From NCBI RefSeq assembly GCF_007830235.1, contig NZ_VLKI01000004.1, positions 1 through 64,000 of the forward strand: 64,000 nucleotides of DNA. The letters run 5' to 3'. Position 1 is the first letter of the stretch; the number at the start of each line of letters is the position of its first letter. Origin of the DNA: Cytobacillus oceanisediminis. Its GTDB lineage: Bacteria; Bacillota; Bacilli; Bacillales; Cytobacillaceae. Position numbers and translations under genes: made by a program. Shown piece by piece: positions 17,042 through 25,946 of the stretch. The notes beneath the pieces were generated by a model. That model saw only the letters and a program-made list of their open reading frames with translations, was not told the DNA's origin and ran no database searches.

Positions 17042-17129
17042 GTTTTCATTCCTTTGCCAGTTTGCTTTTATATTTCGAATATTGAAGTATTTTTTTAGTA
17101 TAAAAGTGTGAAATTTTGACCGTCGATAA

Positions 17130-17475
17130 CTGTCCAGCTCCACAAGGAACGCTTCGACAGCTTAATCATCGCACGACTAAAAGCGTTAGCTTTTAGGAGG
17201 AGCGCCTACCCCCTCGAGGTCACAAGCTTGTCTAGTTGCGGCTCCTAGGGACTCAGGGTCATAAGCCGTTTACTATCAGAAGGAAAAACGCCTTCTTACA
17301 GGAACCGTCTTATGCCTGAGGCCCGCAGGACAAGGAAGGCTTCGTCAGCATAATCATCGCACGACCAAAAGCGGCAGCTTTTGGGAGGATGGGGGTCATG
17401 CAGACGTTGCGACAGGACGTGGCGTCCTTAGTCTGCGTTCCTTCGTGGGCAAGACACTTCCGCTTTTCTTGTAAG
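17130..17475. repeat. Large dispersed structured repeat with internal duplication
   Basis: This G/C-richer segment has no reading frame. It contains the phrase CTACCCCCTCGAGGTCACAA, familiar as an intergenic repeat of Bacillus genomes (from memory). A 60-bp block occurs twice: at about 17145-17206 (TAATCATCGCACGACTAAAA) and at about 17335-17390 (TAATCATCGCACGACCAAAA). Small hairpins such as GAAGGAAAAACGCCTTC lie between. It separates the tetR-type gene from the kynU promoter. Confidence 0.6.
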
Positions 17476-17520
17476 TTTAAATGGTTTTGAGTTTTCTGAC
17501 AACCTTACTGACATTATATC

Positions 17521-17551
17521 ATTGACATAGTGTCAATCAAACTTATATAAT
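17521..17551 (+). promoter_or_regulatory. Strong sigma-A promoter of the kyn operon with embedded operator
   Basis: TTGACA (17522-17527) and TATAAT (17546-17551) are both perfect consensus boxes with an 18-bp spacer. The palindrome ATTGACATAGTGTCAAT (17521-17537) is exact around TAG and covers the -35 box, so a bound repressor would block polymerase. The TGACA/TGTCA half-sites suit a TetR-family regulator; one is encoded at 16424-17041. Confidence 0.8.
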
Positions 17552-17589
17552 TTGCGTAAATAATAAATATTCTGAAAGGTTGGAAATCT

Positions 17590-18861
17590 ATGGATATTAC
17601 ACGTGAATATGCAATCGGACTGGATGCCCAGGATGGTCTGGCATCTTACCGGGAAGAGTTTTATATAAAGGAAAACGGAATTTACTTGGATGGAAACTCC
17701 CTTGGCCTGCTATCCAAGCGAGCGGAAAAATCGCTTCTTGATTTACTGGATTCCTGGAAGCACCATGGAATTGACGGCTGGACAGAAGGGGACAATTCTT
17801 GGTTCTATTTATCTGAAACACTTGGAAAAGAGCTGGCGCCAATCGTAGGGGCAAATCCGGAAGAAGTAATTGTAAGCGGTTCCACTACCGTTAATTTGCA
17901 CCAGCTTGTATCTACTTTTTATAAGCCGGAAGGAAAAAGAACGAAAATATTGGCGGACGAATTAAATTTTCCGAGCGATATTTATGCGCTGCAAAGCCAG
18001 ATTAAGCTGAAGGGCTATGATCCTGCTGAGCATCTTGTCCAAGTAAAGAGCGGGGATGGCCATACGCTGAAAGAAGAAGATATTGTCGCAGCGATGACTG
18101 ATGAAATTGCGCTGATTGTCCTGCCAGGCGTTTTGTATCGCAGCGGCCAGGTGCTGGATATGGAATATTTGACTGCCGAAGCCCATAAGCGGGGCATCAA
18201 GATTGGTTTTGATTTATGTCATTCAGTTGGATCGGTTACACATGAGTTGAGTGCCTGGGATGTCGACTTCGCGTTCTGGTGCAACTATAAGCATTTAAAT
18301 GGCGGACCAGGCTCCACTGGCGGATTGTTCGTAAACAAGCGTCACTTTGGCAAAGTGCCCGGACTTGCCGGCTGGTTCAGCTCCCGCAAAGATAAGCAAT
18401 TTGATATGGAGCATGAGCTTACAGTTGCCGAGGATGCAGGCGCATATCAGATTGGAACACCGAATATTTTTAGCATGGCCCCAATTATTGGCTCTCTAAG
18501 CATGTTTAATGAAGTAGGGATGGAGAAGATCCGGGAGAAATCCCTTAAACTGACAGGCTATATGATAGATTTGATTAAGCATGAGCTGGACGGACACGGT
18601 TTGGTTCTGCGAAATCCGCTTGATGAGAAGAAGCGCGGCGGTCATATTTATTTGGAGCATCCGGAAGCGGCTCGAATCTGCAAAGCGCTGAAGGCAGAAG
18701 GAGTCATACCTGATTTTCGTGCGCCGAATGGAATTCGCCTTGCGCCAGTAGCCCTATACAATACATTTGAGGATGTCTGGAAAACAGTGCAGATTTTAAA
18801 AGGCATCATGAAAGAGGAAAAATACAAGCAATTTGAAAATAAGCGGGGAGTCGTGGCATGA
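17590..18861 (+). CDS. kynU: Kynureninase
   Basis: A 423-residue PLP enzyme of fold type I that cleaves kynurenine to anthranilate and alanine. Family signatures: [12 protein letters not shown] near residue 30, [11 protein letters not shown] and the PLP-lysine region [17 protein letters not shown] near residue 235. GAAAGG precedes ATG 17590. Its stop overlaps the kynB start (ATGA), which implies coupled translation. It is the first gene of a tryptophan degradation operon. Confidence 0.95.
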   Translation: MDITREYAIGLDAQDGLASYREEFYIKENGIYLDGNSLGLLSKRAEKSLLDLLDSWKHHGIDGWTEGDNSWFYLSETLGKELAPIVGANPEEVIVSGSTTVNLHQLVSTFYKPEGKRTKILADELNFPSDIYALQSQIKLKGYDPAEHLVQVKSGDGHTLKEEDIVAAMTDEIALIVLPGVLYRSGQVLDMEYLTAEAHKRGIKIGFDLCHSVGSVTHELSAWDVDFAFWCNYKHLNGGPGSTGGLFVNKRHFGKVPGLAGWFSSRKDKQFDMEHELTVAEDAGAYQIGTPNIFSMAPIIGSLSMFNEVGMEKIREKSLKLTGYMIDLIKHELDGHGLVLRNPLDEKKRGGHIYLEHPEAARICKALKAEGVIPDFRAPNGIRLAPVALYNTFEDVWKTVQILKGIMKEEKYKQFENKRGVVA

Positions 18862-19487
18862 CGAAAAAAGGGTGGATTGATATTTCACAGCCATTAAGCA
18901 GCGATATTGCGCACTGGCCTGGCGATACGCCATTCAGTTATGAAACGGCTTTTACAAAAGAGCAAACTGGATCGGTCAATATTGGCCGGATCACAACCAG
19001 CCTGCATACCGGCACCCATGTCGATGCACCGTTCCATTTTAATGATGAAGGCGAGAAGATTATTGATCTTGATATTGAGCTGTATATCGGGACTGCGCTT
19101 GTGATTGATGTGTCTGGTTATGATCATGTAGATGCTGAAGTATTGCGCGGTTTTGATTTGGAAGGCGTGGAACGTGTGCTGCTGAAAACAGCGGTTCCGA
19201 ATAATCCGGAAGTGTTCCCGGAAAGGATTTCTGAATTGGCGGCGGATATGGCGGACTACCTGGGCAGTAAAGGCGTGCGACTTCTGGGTGTGGATGTTCC
19301 ATCCGTTGACCCGCTCGACAGCAAGGATATGGAAACGCACCATGCTTTGTATCGGAATGGCATTCATATTTTAGAAAATATCATGCTTGATGATGTGGAA
19401 GAAGGCAATTACGAGCTGATTGCTTTGCCGCTGCCGATTAAAGGGGCTGATGGCAGTCCGGTGCGGGCGGTTATTAGGCCGCTTTAG
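18858..19487 (+). CDS. kynB: Kynurenine formamidase
   Basis: A 209-residue metal-dependent hydrolase of the cyclase family. It hydrolyses N-formylkynurenine to kynurenine, the step between KynA and KynU. The metal-binding motif [14 protein letters not shown] is visible near residue 45, and [11 protein letters not shown] near residue 145 is typical. Length equals the family norm. It overlaps kynU by four bases. A 490-bp stretch of repeat arrays separates it from kynA. Confidence 0.95.
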   Translation: MTKKGWIDISQPLSSDIAHWPGDTPFSYETAFTKEQTGSVNIGRITTSLHTGTHVDAPFHFNDEGEKIIDLDIELYIGTALVIDVSGYDHVDAEVLRGFDLEGVERVLLKTAVPNNPEVFPERISELAADMADYLGSKGVRLLGVDVPSVDPLDSKDMETHHALYRNGIHILENIMLDDVEEGNYELIALPLPIKGADGSPVRAVIRPL

Positions 19488-19504
19488 GGGAAAAGAGTTA
19501 TTTC

Positions 19505-19782
19505 AGCAGGCTAAAATGAACGTTAACGGCCGATTTTAGGAATATATTGGCTAAAACTCGCGCAGTTATCGGCCGAATCTAATGATTTAACGGCTAAACT
19601 AGAGAGTTTATCGGCCAAACGGCATTTTGCAGTTATCTAGACTTGGATTAGCGAGCAGAAAAAACATTTACCGGCCATTTTTTAGAAAATACCGGCCAAA
19701 AATAAACATTTACCGGCCGATTTTAGCAAAATACCGGCCAAACTCTGGGGTTTACCGGCCAAACAATTTATTATCAGGCCGC
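19505..19782. repeat. CGGCCA/CGGCTA array with about 21-bp period inside the kyn operon
   Basis: Units begin at about 19508, 19527, 19548, 19570, 19591 and 19612, then after a gap of about 60 bp (three steps) at 19672, 19693, 19714, 19735, 19756 and 19776. Steps are 19-22 bp, and the second block is almost exactly 21. Typical units are TTATCGGCCAAA and TTACCGGCCA. In one frame the second block would encode a seven-residue YRP repeat, but the 20- and 22-bp steps elsewhere show that the DNA spacing is what is kept. Confidence 0.85.
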
Positions 19783-19811
19783 TCATTCATAGCAGCGGCT
19801 CCAATCCTATC

Positions 19812-19945
19812 TTTATCAGTCCAAAATAAATTTTATTGGTCAGTTTTTCAAATATATGGAAAATCACAAGAGGATATTGGTCAGATTTTCAATATATCCG
19901 CCACTTTCCCGATATATTGGTCAGTTGCTGATATACCAGCCTTAA
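19812..19945. repeat. TGGTCA/CGGTCA array with 20-bp period upstream of kynA
   Basis: Units begin at about 19817, 19837, 19857, 19878, 19898, 19918 and 19937, so the steps are 19-21 bp. Typical units are ATATTGGTCAGATTTTC. The motif is the same family as at 3591 and 28319. It ends 30 bp before kynA. Confidence 0.8.
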
Positions 19946-19975
19946 ACGAAAGCTAGATTATAAGGAGGATCCACC

Positions 19976-20833
19976 ATGATCAACGAAAAAAACCATCAAG
20001 ATGTTAACGCAACTACCTCTGAAAAAAGCATCCATACTGATTTTACAAACAACATGACATATGCCGAGTACCTGCAGCTGGATAAGATCCTGTCTGCACA
20101 AAACAGGCTTTCCGGCCATCATGATGAGATGCTGTTCATTATTATCCACCAGGTGAGCGAGCTGTGGATGAAGTTGATTCTTCATGAAATGGGCGCAGCC
20201 ATTAAATCGATTGAAAACAACGACTTATCCACAGCGCAGAAGCGCCTTGCGCGTGTTTCCAAGACGCAATCGCAGATTATCCAGGCATGGGATGTCTTAT
20301 CTACAATGACGCCGTCCGAGTATATGGAGTTTCGGGATTCTCTTGGCCAGGCATCTGGCTTCCAATCCTACCAGTACCGTATGGTAGAATTTGCGTTAGG
20401 CTACAAAACGGAGCATGTTCTCAAAATCTATCAAAAAGATCCTGACCTGCACGCGAAATTAACTGAAGCGTTCGAAGCACCAGGCCTTTACGATGTAGCA
20501 ATCCGCGCGCTCCACAAAGCAGGACTTGCAATTGACGAAGAAATCCTAAACAGAGATGTAACAAGAACATACAAAGAAAATGATTCCGTGCGTGAGGCTT
20601 GGATGACTGTGTATAAAAATCCTGAAAAGTATTGGGAACTTTATGAGCTGGCAGAAAAGCTTGTGGATATTGAAGACTGGCTTCAGCAGTGGCGCTTCCG
20701 CCATATGAAAACAGTGGAAAGAATCATCGGCTTCAAAATGGGCACAGGCGGTTCTTCAGGTGTCGGCTATCTGAAAAAAGTACTGGATCAGCGCTTCTTC
20801 CCAGAGCTTTGGGATATCCGCACGGAGCTATAA
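19976..20833 (+). CDS. kynA: Tryptophan 2,3-dioxygenase
   Basis: A 285-residue heme enzyme that opens the indole ring of L-tryptophan to give N-formylkynurenine. Signatures: [36 protein letters not shown] (about residues 42-62), [17 protein letters not shown], and the C-terminal [18 protein letters not shown] with the heme-proximal His. Length equals the family norm. A strong AAGGAGG precedes ATG 19976. It is followed 27 bp later by a transporter that is likely to import the substrate. Confidence 0.95.
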   Translation: MINEKNHQDVNATTSEKSIHTDFTNNMTYAEYLQLDKILSAQNRLSGHHDEMLFIIIHQVSELWMKLILHEMGAAIKSIENNDLSTAQKRLARVSKTQSQIIQAWDVLSTMTPSEYMEFRDSLGQASGFQSYQYRMVEFALGYKTEHVLKIYQKDPDLHAKLTEAFEAPGLYDVAIRALHKAGLAIDEEILNRDVTRTYKENDSVREAWMTVYKNPEKYWELYELAEKLVDIEDWLQQWRFRHMKTVERIIGFKMGTGGSSGVGYLKKVLDQRFFPELWDIRTEL

Positions 20834-20860
20834 AATAGAGAGATTAACAGGGGGTGTACT

Positions 20861-22204
20861 ATGAGTACAAATCGAGAGCAGTGGTCATCTAAATTCGGTT
20901 TTATCATGTCCTCGGCCGGTGCGGCGATCGGCCTGGGGGCCATCTGGAAATTTCCGTACGTAGCCGGAACGAGCGGCGGGGGCGCATTTTTGCTTATGTT
21001 TATTGCGTTTACGATTCTGATTGGGCTTCCCATGCTGATTTCAGAATTTATTATCGGACGAGGCGCACAGAAAGAGGCGGTATCTGCTTATTATAAGCTC
21101 GCGCCCAATAGCTGGTGGACGATTACAGGTAAGCTTGGCGTAATCGGCTGTTTCCTGCTGCTTTCCTTCTATGCGGTTGTAGGGGGATGGGTGCTAATTT
21201 ATACGGTTATGGCGGTTGGCGGCCAAATCATTACGCCAGATGCGGCGTACCCTGAATTATTTGGCAGCGTCACATCCACACCAGGTTTGACACTTATCGG
21301 TCTTGCAGCATTTTTGCTAATTAATATTATTGTTATTACGTTCGGGATACAAAATGGTATTGAAAAAGCAAGCAAATATATGATGCCGCTTTTATTTGTA
21401 TTCTTTATTGTGCTTGTGATCCGTGCCTTGACTCTGGAGGGTGCAATGGAAGGGGTTAAATTCTTCCTGAACCCTGATTTCAGCAAGGTCACCGGTGAAT
21501 CTGCCCTTTACGCACTTGGACAGTCGTTCTTTGCTCTTGCAGTCGGTTTTTCCTGCATGGTTACATACAGCTCTTATTTGGATAAAAAAGTAAGTATTCC
21601 TGCATCAGCGGGTTCCGTTGTAGTCATGAATATCTTTATATCCATTCTGGCTGGATTGGCGATATTCCCGGTTGTATTTGCATTTGGCTTCGAGCCTGCA
21701 GAAGGTCCTGGCCTGCTGTTCATGGTTCTGCCGGCAGTCTTTTCACAAATTCCAATGGGTGAATTTTTCCTGGCGATCTTCCTGCTTCTATTCTTATTTG
21801 CAACACTAACTTCTTCGTTTAGCATGCTGGAAATCATCGTATCTGCTTTTATCGAGAACGGAAAACACACAAGGAAAAAAATCTCCTGGCTTTCCGGAAT
21901 TGTCGTGTTTGCTGCTGGAATTCCTGCTGCATTGTCATTCAGCTTGCTGGGGGATTTCACAATTTTCGGGAAAAATGTCTTTGATGCAACAGATTTCCTT
22001 GTCAGCAATATATTGCTGCCGCTAGGAAGCCTGCTGATCGCGCTGTTTATTTCATATAAGATGAGCAAACAGCTCGTGAAAGACGAATTTACAATCAGCA
22101 ACACGCTTTCACCTGCCATGTATACAACCTGGAGCTTCCTGATGAAATGGGTGGTTCCGATTACCATTATTGTTGTCTTTATGAGCACGCTAGGCTTTAT
22201 TTAA
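20861..22204 (+). CDS. Neurotransmitter:sodium symporter (SNF) family transporter, probably tryptophan uptake
   Basis: 447 residues with about 11-12 membrane segments of the LeuT fold. The first helix, AAIGLGAIWKFPYVAG, carries the sodium- and substrate-binding unwound region typical of bacterial SNF proteins. GGGGG ribosome binding site before ATG 20861. Its place at the end of kynU-kynB-kynA suggests Na+-coupled uptake of tryptophan (or kynurenine) for degradation; this is inference from context and from known family members such as TnaT. Confidence 0.88.
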   Translation: MSTNREQWSSKFGFIMSSAGAAIGLGAIWKFPYVAGTSGGGAFLLMFIAFTILIGLPMLISEFIIGRGAQKEAVSAYYKLAPNSWWTITGKLGVIGCFLLLSFYAVVGGWVLIYTVMAVGGQIITPDAAYPELFGSVTSTPGLTLIGLAAFLLINIIVITFGIQNGIEKASKYMMPLLFVFFIVLVIRALTLEGAMEGVKFFLNPDFSKVTGESALYALGQSFFALAVGFSCMVTYSSYLDKKVSIPASAGSVVVMNIFISILAGLAIFPVVFAFGFEPAEGPGLLFMVLPAVFSQIPMGEFFLAIFLLLFLFATLTSSFSMLEIIVSAFIENGKHTRKKISWLSGIVVFAAGIPAALSFSLLGDFTIFGKNVFDATDFLVSNILLPLGSLLIALFISYKMSKQLVKDEFTISNTLSPAMYTTWSFLMKWVVPITIIVVFMSTLGFI

Positions 22205-22390
22205 AAGGCTGTTTTCCCAAGTATGTTGCTTACAAACTAGTTTTAATTACTGAGTTGATTGGAGTGGAAGGCACTTGACTCCTGCGGGAAGAGAGGGAGC
22301 GGGAGACCCCGCAGGCGCGAAACGCCGAGGAGGCTCCCGTTCCTCCCCGCGGAAAGCAAGTGACTGGAGCGGAAATCAACGGGCAAGCTT
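22203..22390. repeat. Dispersed Bacillus-type long imperfect palindrome, full copy
   Basis: It begins AAAAGGCTGTTTTCCCAAGT and contains ACTGAGTTGATTGGAGTGGA in its left arm and CAAGTGACTGGAGCGGAAAT CAAC in its right arm, which pair imperfectly across a G/C-rich centre. I know this element as a common intergenic repeat in Bacillaceae. A truncated copy (left arm only) lies at 46902. It starts at the stop codon of the transporter gene. Confidence 0.75.
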
Positions 22391-22433
22391 TATAGTTCAA
22401 AAACAACAATCTATACGAAAAGAACCATTTAAA

Positions 22434-22460
22434 AAAAAGCGCCCGTCTGCGGCGCTTTTT
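22434..22460 (+). terminator. Terminator of the kyn operon
   Basis: AAAAAGCGCC / GGCGCTTTTT around CGTCTGC. It lies 230 bp after the transporter gene, beyond the dispersed repeat. Confidence 0.8.
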
Positions 22461-22704
22461 GTGTTCAAAAGGAACTTTTTTATCAATAAGCCGTATACAA
22501 TAAAAATAAGGGAGCGGGGACTGTGTATGTTTGATATTGGTTGAAAACAGTGATGGTACACCTATGGAGGAGGAGATCCAGCAGCTATCCGAATTGGGAT
22601 TCCTTCCGGCACCGCTGAGCGGGTGCTTGGTATACAAATTCCTCTAAGCTTAAGGATAAAATTTGTCCGTTTTTATAAAAAAATACATTTTACTTATATC
22701 TAAG

Positions 22705-22730
22705 GTTTAAAGGGAGCAAAATGAGGGTAA
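22705..22730 (+). promoter_or_regulatory. Sigma-B-type promoter
   Basis: GTTTAA (22705-22710), a 14-bp spacer and GGGTAA (22725-22730) match the sigma-B consensus GTTTWW-N12-15-GGGWAW at every position. It lies 80 bp before the RsbR-like gene and points toward it. Confidence 0.75.
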
Positions 22731-22809
22731 TTAGTTTTAGGGTTTAATAAAATGTTACTAACCTCTTCCATAATTAAGTTTTCGGGAGGATTTTCCACCG
22801 TTTAAACGA

Positions 22810-23688
22810 ATGAGTATAATAGTCAACAAAACAAAGGGGCGTATGCTTAAAATGGAGGCAACTTACAAGGATAGCAAGGATATTGCTGAATTTATCGTTA
22901 CGAACCGTGGGAATTTTCAGCAAAAGCTATTATCAGAAGCTGTTAATGTGGCTTCAAAAATTAATGAAATTTTACAAAGGGGCAATATCGACCTGTTAAA
23001 AAACGCAGAGAGATTGGCTCTGTATGTGACGGAAAATAGAGAAGAAGAGCTGATCGCTTTCGCCAAACAGGAAGGTGTTGCTTGGGCGGAGCATTCCCTG
23101 ACCCTATCGTTTAAATTGGAATGGGTTCAGGCAATCAGAAGAACACTATGGCATTTCCTTTATCAATTTGACAAGGTAAAAGGATTAAACCAAACGTCCG
23201 AAAGCTTTTATAAGCAAGAAAGAGAAGTCAATGACCATGTTGATCAATTCCTTAATAACTTTTTCATCAGCTATTCGGATTATAAAGATGATATGCTAAA
23301 ATCCCAGCGGAAATTGGTTGAGCATTTATCAGTGCCAATTATTCCAATCAGCTCTTCTGTAGCTGTTCTTCCGCTGATTGGCATGATTGATTCTTACCGG
23401 ATCCAGACAATTGAAGAAAAAGTCCTGATGGATATTTCTTCAGTCAAAATCCAAACATTGATCATGGATCTTTCCGGTATTGCGGATATGGAAATTGATG
23501 TGATTGTTCATTTTAAAAAGATCCTGAGCGGCATTAAAATGATGGGGTGCGACGCAGTCCTTACAGGCTTGCGTGCTGAACTGGTCAGAAAGATGATTCA
23601 TGCAGGTGTTACCTTCGAAAAACAAGCCGAAACAAAGGGAACACTGCAGCAGACATTGCGTGAATATTTGGTTTTAGAAGCGAAATAA
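22810..23688 (+). CDS. RsbR-like stressosome protein with C-terminal STAS domain
   Basis: 292 residues as called; starts at 22843 (MLKMEATYKD) or 22852 are also possible. The N-terminal half is a helical sensor of RsbR type. The C-terminal 115 residues are a STAS domain (IIPISSSVAVLPLIGMIDSY, VLMDISSVKIQTLIMDLSGI). In RsbR proteins two Thr are phosphorylated by RsbT. Here the first position appears as Ser (MIDSYRI) and the second as Asp (DMEIDVIV region), judging by eye. The sigma-B promoter upstream implies feedback control by general stress. Confidence 0.85.
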   Translation: MSIIVNKTKGRMLKMEATYKDSKDIAEFIVTNRGNFQQKLLSEAVNVASKINEILQRGNIDLLKNAERLALYVTENREEELIAFAKQEGVAWAEHSLTLSFKLEWVQAIRRTLWHFLYQFDKVKGLNQTSESFYKQEREVNDHVDQFLNNFFISYSDYKDDMLKSQRKLVEHLSVPIIPISSSVAVLPLIGMIDSYRIQTIEEKVLMDISSVKIQTLIMDLSGIADMEIDVIVHFKKILSGIKMMGCDAVLTGLRAELVRKMIHAGVTFEKQAETKGTLQQTLREYLVLEAK

Positions 23689-23708
23689 TCTGCATACATA
23701 CATCATGA

Positions 23709-23766
23709 ATGCCTGACACTGCAAATGGACCAACTTGTCCAAGGGCGGTGCCAGGCACTTTTTTAT
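23709..23766 (+). terminator. Terminator after the RsbR-like gene
   Basis: TGCCTGACAC and GTGCCAGGCA pair with one mismatch at the ends of a long hairpin that has an inner TGGAC/GTCCA stem, then CTTTTTT. The methyltransferase ribosome binding site follows directly. Confidence 0.75.
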
Positions 23767-23781
23767 AAGGGGAGCACGCCA

Positions 23782-24378
23782 ATGAAAGAGAAGTATTTTG
23801 ATGACTTGCTTAATATCCAAACATGCGGGGAGCAGAAAGGATTCCATGAATTTTTCCACTACCACCGCTACGAGCCAACACCTTATGAGGCATTGGAAAA
23901 ATTGTCTGCAGAATATGAACTGAAAAGCAGTGACCGGGTTGTGGACTTTGGCTGCGGGAAAGGCCGCCTGCCTTTTTATGTTCATTATAAGTTTGGCACT
24001 TCCGCTGTCGGAGTGGAGATGAGTGAGGATTTTTATGGTGAGGCCGCTGCCAATTTACAGCGTTATAAAGGAGATAAAGAGCGGATTGAGTTTAAGTGCT
24101 GCCTGGCGCAGAAATATGAAATTTTGGCTGAAGACACCCACTTCTATTTTTTTAATCCGTTTACCGTGCAAATTTTTATGAAAGTAGCCAACAATATCCT
24201 GAGGTCTGCTGAGGAACATCTGCGGAAGATTGATATCATTTTGTATTATCCTTCTAAGGACTATATATTTTTTCTGGAAAACAGTACCCCTTTTGAACTG
24301 CTGAAGGAGGTTGGCCTGGACAAGCAGAATGAAAATGAGCGCTTTTTGGTGTATCGGTTTAATCAAACGTTTGATTGA
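23782..24378 (+). CDS. Class I SAM-dependent methyltransferase
   Basis: 198 residues from ATG 23782 with AAGGGGAG upstream; the open frame back to 23725 runs into the terminator and is not used. Motif I is VVDFGCGKGRLPFYV near residue 54, followed by AVGVEMSEDF (motif II) and FFNPF. It most resembles small methyltransferases of unknown substrate. The terminator in front may be leaky, or it may have its own promoter. Confidence 0.8.
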   Translation: MKEKYFDDLLNIQTCGEQKGFHEFFHYHRYEPTPYEALEKLSAEYELKSSDRVVDFGCGKGRLPFYVHYKFGTSAVGVEMSEDFYGEAAANLQRYKGDKERIEFKCCLAQKYEILAEDTHFYFFNPFTVQIFMKVANNILRSAEEHLRKIDIILYYPSKDYIFFLENSTPFELLKEVGLDKQNENERFLVYRFNQTFD

Positions 24379-24486
24379 AAAGAGATTTAAAGTTTTTCCA
24401 AGCATAGATAAACAGGGATGAACTAAAGCCAAAGATCATTGATTGGATGAATAAGTCTCCGTTCAGTAGCTGTTCAACAGCTAGAT

Positions 24487-24752
24487 GCGGCAAAACCAGA
24501 TGATATAAAGAAACAGGGAAAAACCAAATCCTGCCACAATAAGTATAAGTTTGATTTTCCTATAAGGAACTGGATCTAATATATACTTAAGATAGAAAAA
24601 GGTAAAATACTGGCGGCAATAATCAGCAGAGAAGCATCAGAAATGTCCAAAACAATATTTTCTTCAGGAAAATCAGATATAAAGAAATTTGCATACCACA
24701 CTAAATGAAGAGCGAAATTAGCCAATAAAAGGTATAAGAGCAGGTCAGGTCA
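24487..24752 (-). pseudogene. Remnant of a small membrane protein gene
   Basis: On the minus strand the frame from about 24752 reads LLLANFALHLVWYANFFISD and then DASLLIIAASILPFSILSIY before a stop. A single frameshift near 24580 then continues as LDPVPYRKIKLILIVAGFGF with a further hydrophobic stretch. There is no start codon or ribosome binding site. I do not know the family. The coding-like pattern across the frameshift suggests a decayed gene of about 90 residues. The flanking 24379-24486 holds nothing I can identify. Confidence 0.4.
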
Positions 24753-24852
24753 AAAAATAGCAGAACTGTGAATAATGACGTATGGATGATTCTGCTTTTC
24801 AGTTCAGCCCCCCTAGTTCCTGGAAATCCCATTCTAGGATTAACATATCCTT

Positions 24853-24884
24853 ATAAAAAAAGATGCCCCGAAACCTTGGGGCAC
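24853..24884 (-). terminator. Terminator of htpX
   Basis: On the minus strand TGCCCC AAGGTTTC GGGGCA is followed by a run of T residues. Confidence 0.85.
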
Positions 24885-24893
24885 CCTTTCCTC

Positions 24894-25775
24894 TTACTTC
24901 ATGCTCAAGCGTCTAATACGCTCATCCAAATCCGGATGTGTGGAGAACAATGAAGCTTTGCTTCTATTATTAATTTTTAGAGTAGAGATCGCTGTCTGCT
25001 CTTCGCCCTTGATGCGGTTGGAGTATGCCTTTAGCATTTGCAGGGCATGTGCCATTTTATCCTTGCCTGCCAGGTCTGCACCGCCGCGGTCCGCATGGAA
25101 TTCACGGTGACGGGAGTAGGCGAAGACAACAAGGCTTCCCAGAATGGAAAAGGCGATTTGGAACACGATCACGGCAATGAAGTGCACGATCGGTGCCATT
25201 TCTTCTCTAACAAATCGCGATGCAACCCAAGCTGCAATGCGGGCTAAGAAGACAACAAATGTGTTGACTACACCTTGAAGCAGAGTCATGGTGACCATAT
25301 CTCCGTTTGCAATATGCGCAACTTCGTGAGCAATAACGCCTTCAATGGCATCGTCGTCCATTTCCTGCAGCAATCCGGTTGAAACTGCGACAAGGGAACG
25401 TTTTTTAGACGGTCCGGTGGCAAATGCGTTCACTTCAGGAGAATGATAGATTCCTACTTCAGGCATATGTGTTAAGCCTGCTGCTCTGGATAGGCGGTGA
25501 ACCTTTTCCACAATGTCACGTTCAGCTGATGATAGTGATCCATTCGGATCCAGCACTTGGACATTCATCATTTTCTTGGCCATCCAGCGGGACATCAAGA
25601 GTGATATGAAGGAGCCAGAGAAACCAATGACAGCACTCACAACCAGCAAGGCACCGAAGTCAATGCCGCCCTGGGCATTGATATAATTTCCTCCGCCAAT
25701 CAGCGAGAAAATAATACTAATCGTCAATAAGACAAGTACGTTCGTCAATAAAAAGTAAAATATACGCTTACCCAT
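24894..25775 (-). CDS. htpX: HtpX membrane metalloprotease (M48B)
   Basis: A 293-residue zinc endopeptidase of the cytoplasmic membrane involved in turnover of damaged membrane proteins. Two N-terminal membrane segments (about 5-25 and 35-58) precede the zinc motif [15 protein letters not shown] near residue 142. Two more membrane segments (about 160-215) and the Glu zinc ligand in [16 protein letters not shown] follow. Length equals the family norm. GAGGAA precedes ATG 25775 on the minus strand. Confidence 0.95.
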   Translation of the reverse strand: MGKRIFYFLLTNVLVLLTISIIFSLIGGGNYINAQGGIDFGALLVVSAVIGFSGSFISLLMSRWMAKKMMNVQVLDPNGSLSSAERDIVEKVHRLSRAAGLTHMPEVGIYHSPEVNAFATGPSKKRSLVAVSTGLLQEMDDDAIEGVIAHEVAHIANGDMVTMTLLQGVVNTFVVFLARIAAWVASRFVREEMAPIVHFIAVIVFQIAFSILGSLVVFAYSRHREFHADRGGADLAGKDKMAHALQMLKAYSNRIKGEEQTAISTLKINNRSKASLFSTHPDLDERIRRLSMK

Positions 25776-25946
25776 TTCCTCACCCTTATATAAATATTTT
25801 TTGTATTTCGAGGTCTTATGAACTTGTCACTTGACTATATTTTATATTTTTTCTAAGAAAATTACAAGAATTTAATACAGTTATGATAGTGTCAAAAGGG
25901 AAAACAAAACCAATAGACATTGACTGTTAAATAGGAAACAATTAGG

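Noticed and set aside
19627-19956. 109-codon frame with YRP repeats
   Set aside because: It is a by-product of the 21-bp CGGCCA array; other arrays of the same family shift frame by 20- and 22-bp steps, and there is no ribosome binding site.
22520-22650. Coding-like stretch (MEEEIQQLSELGFLPAPLSG in one frame)
   Set aside because: Short, without start signal, and two frames look equally protein-like; it may be a gene scrap, but I cannot assign it.
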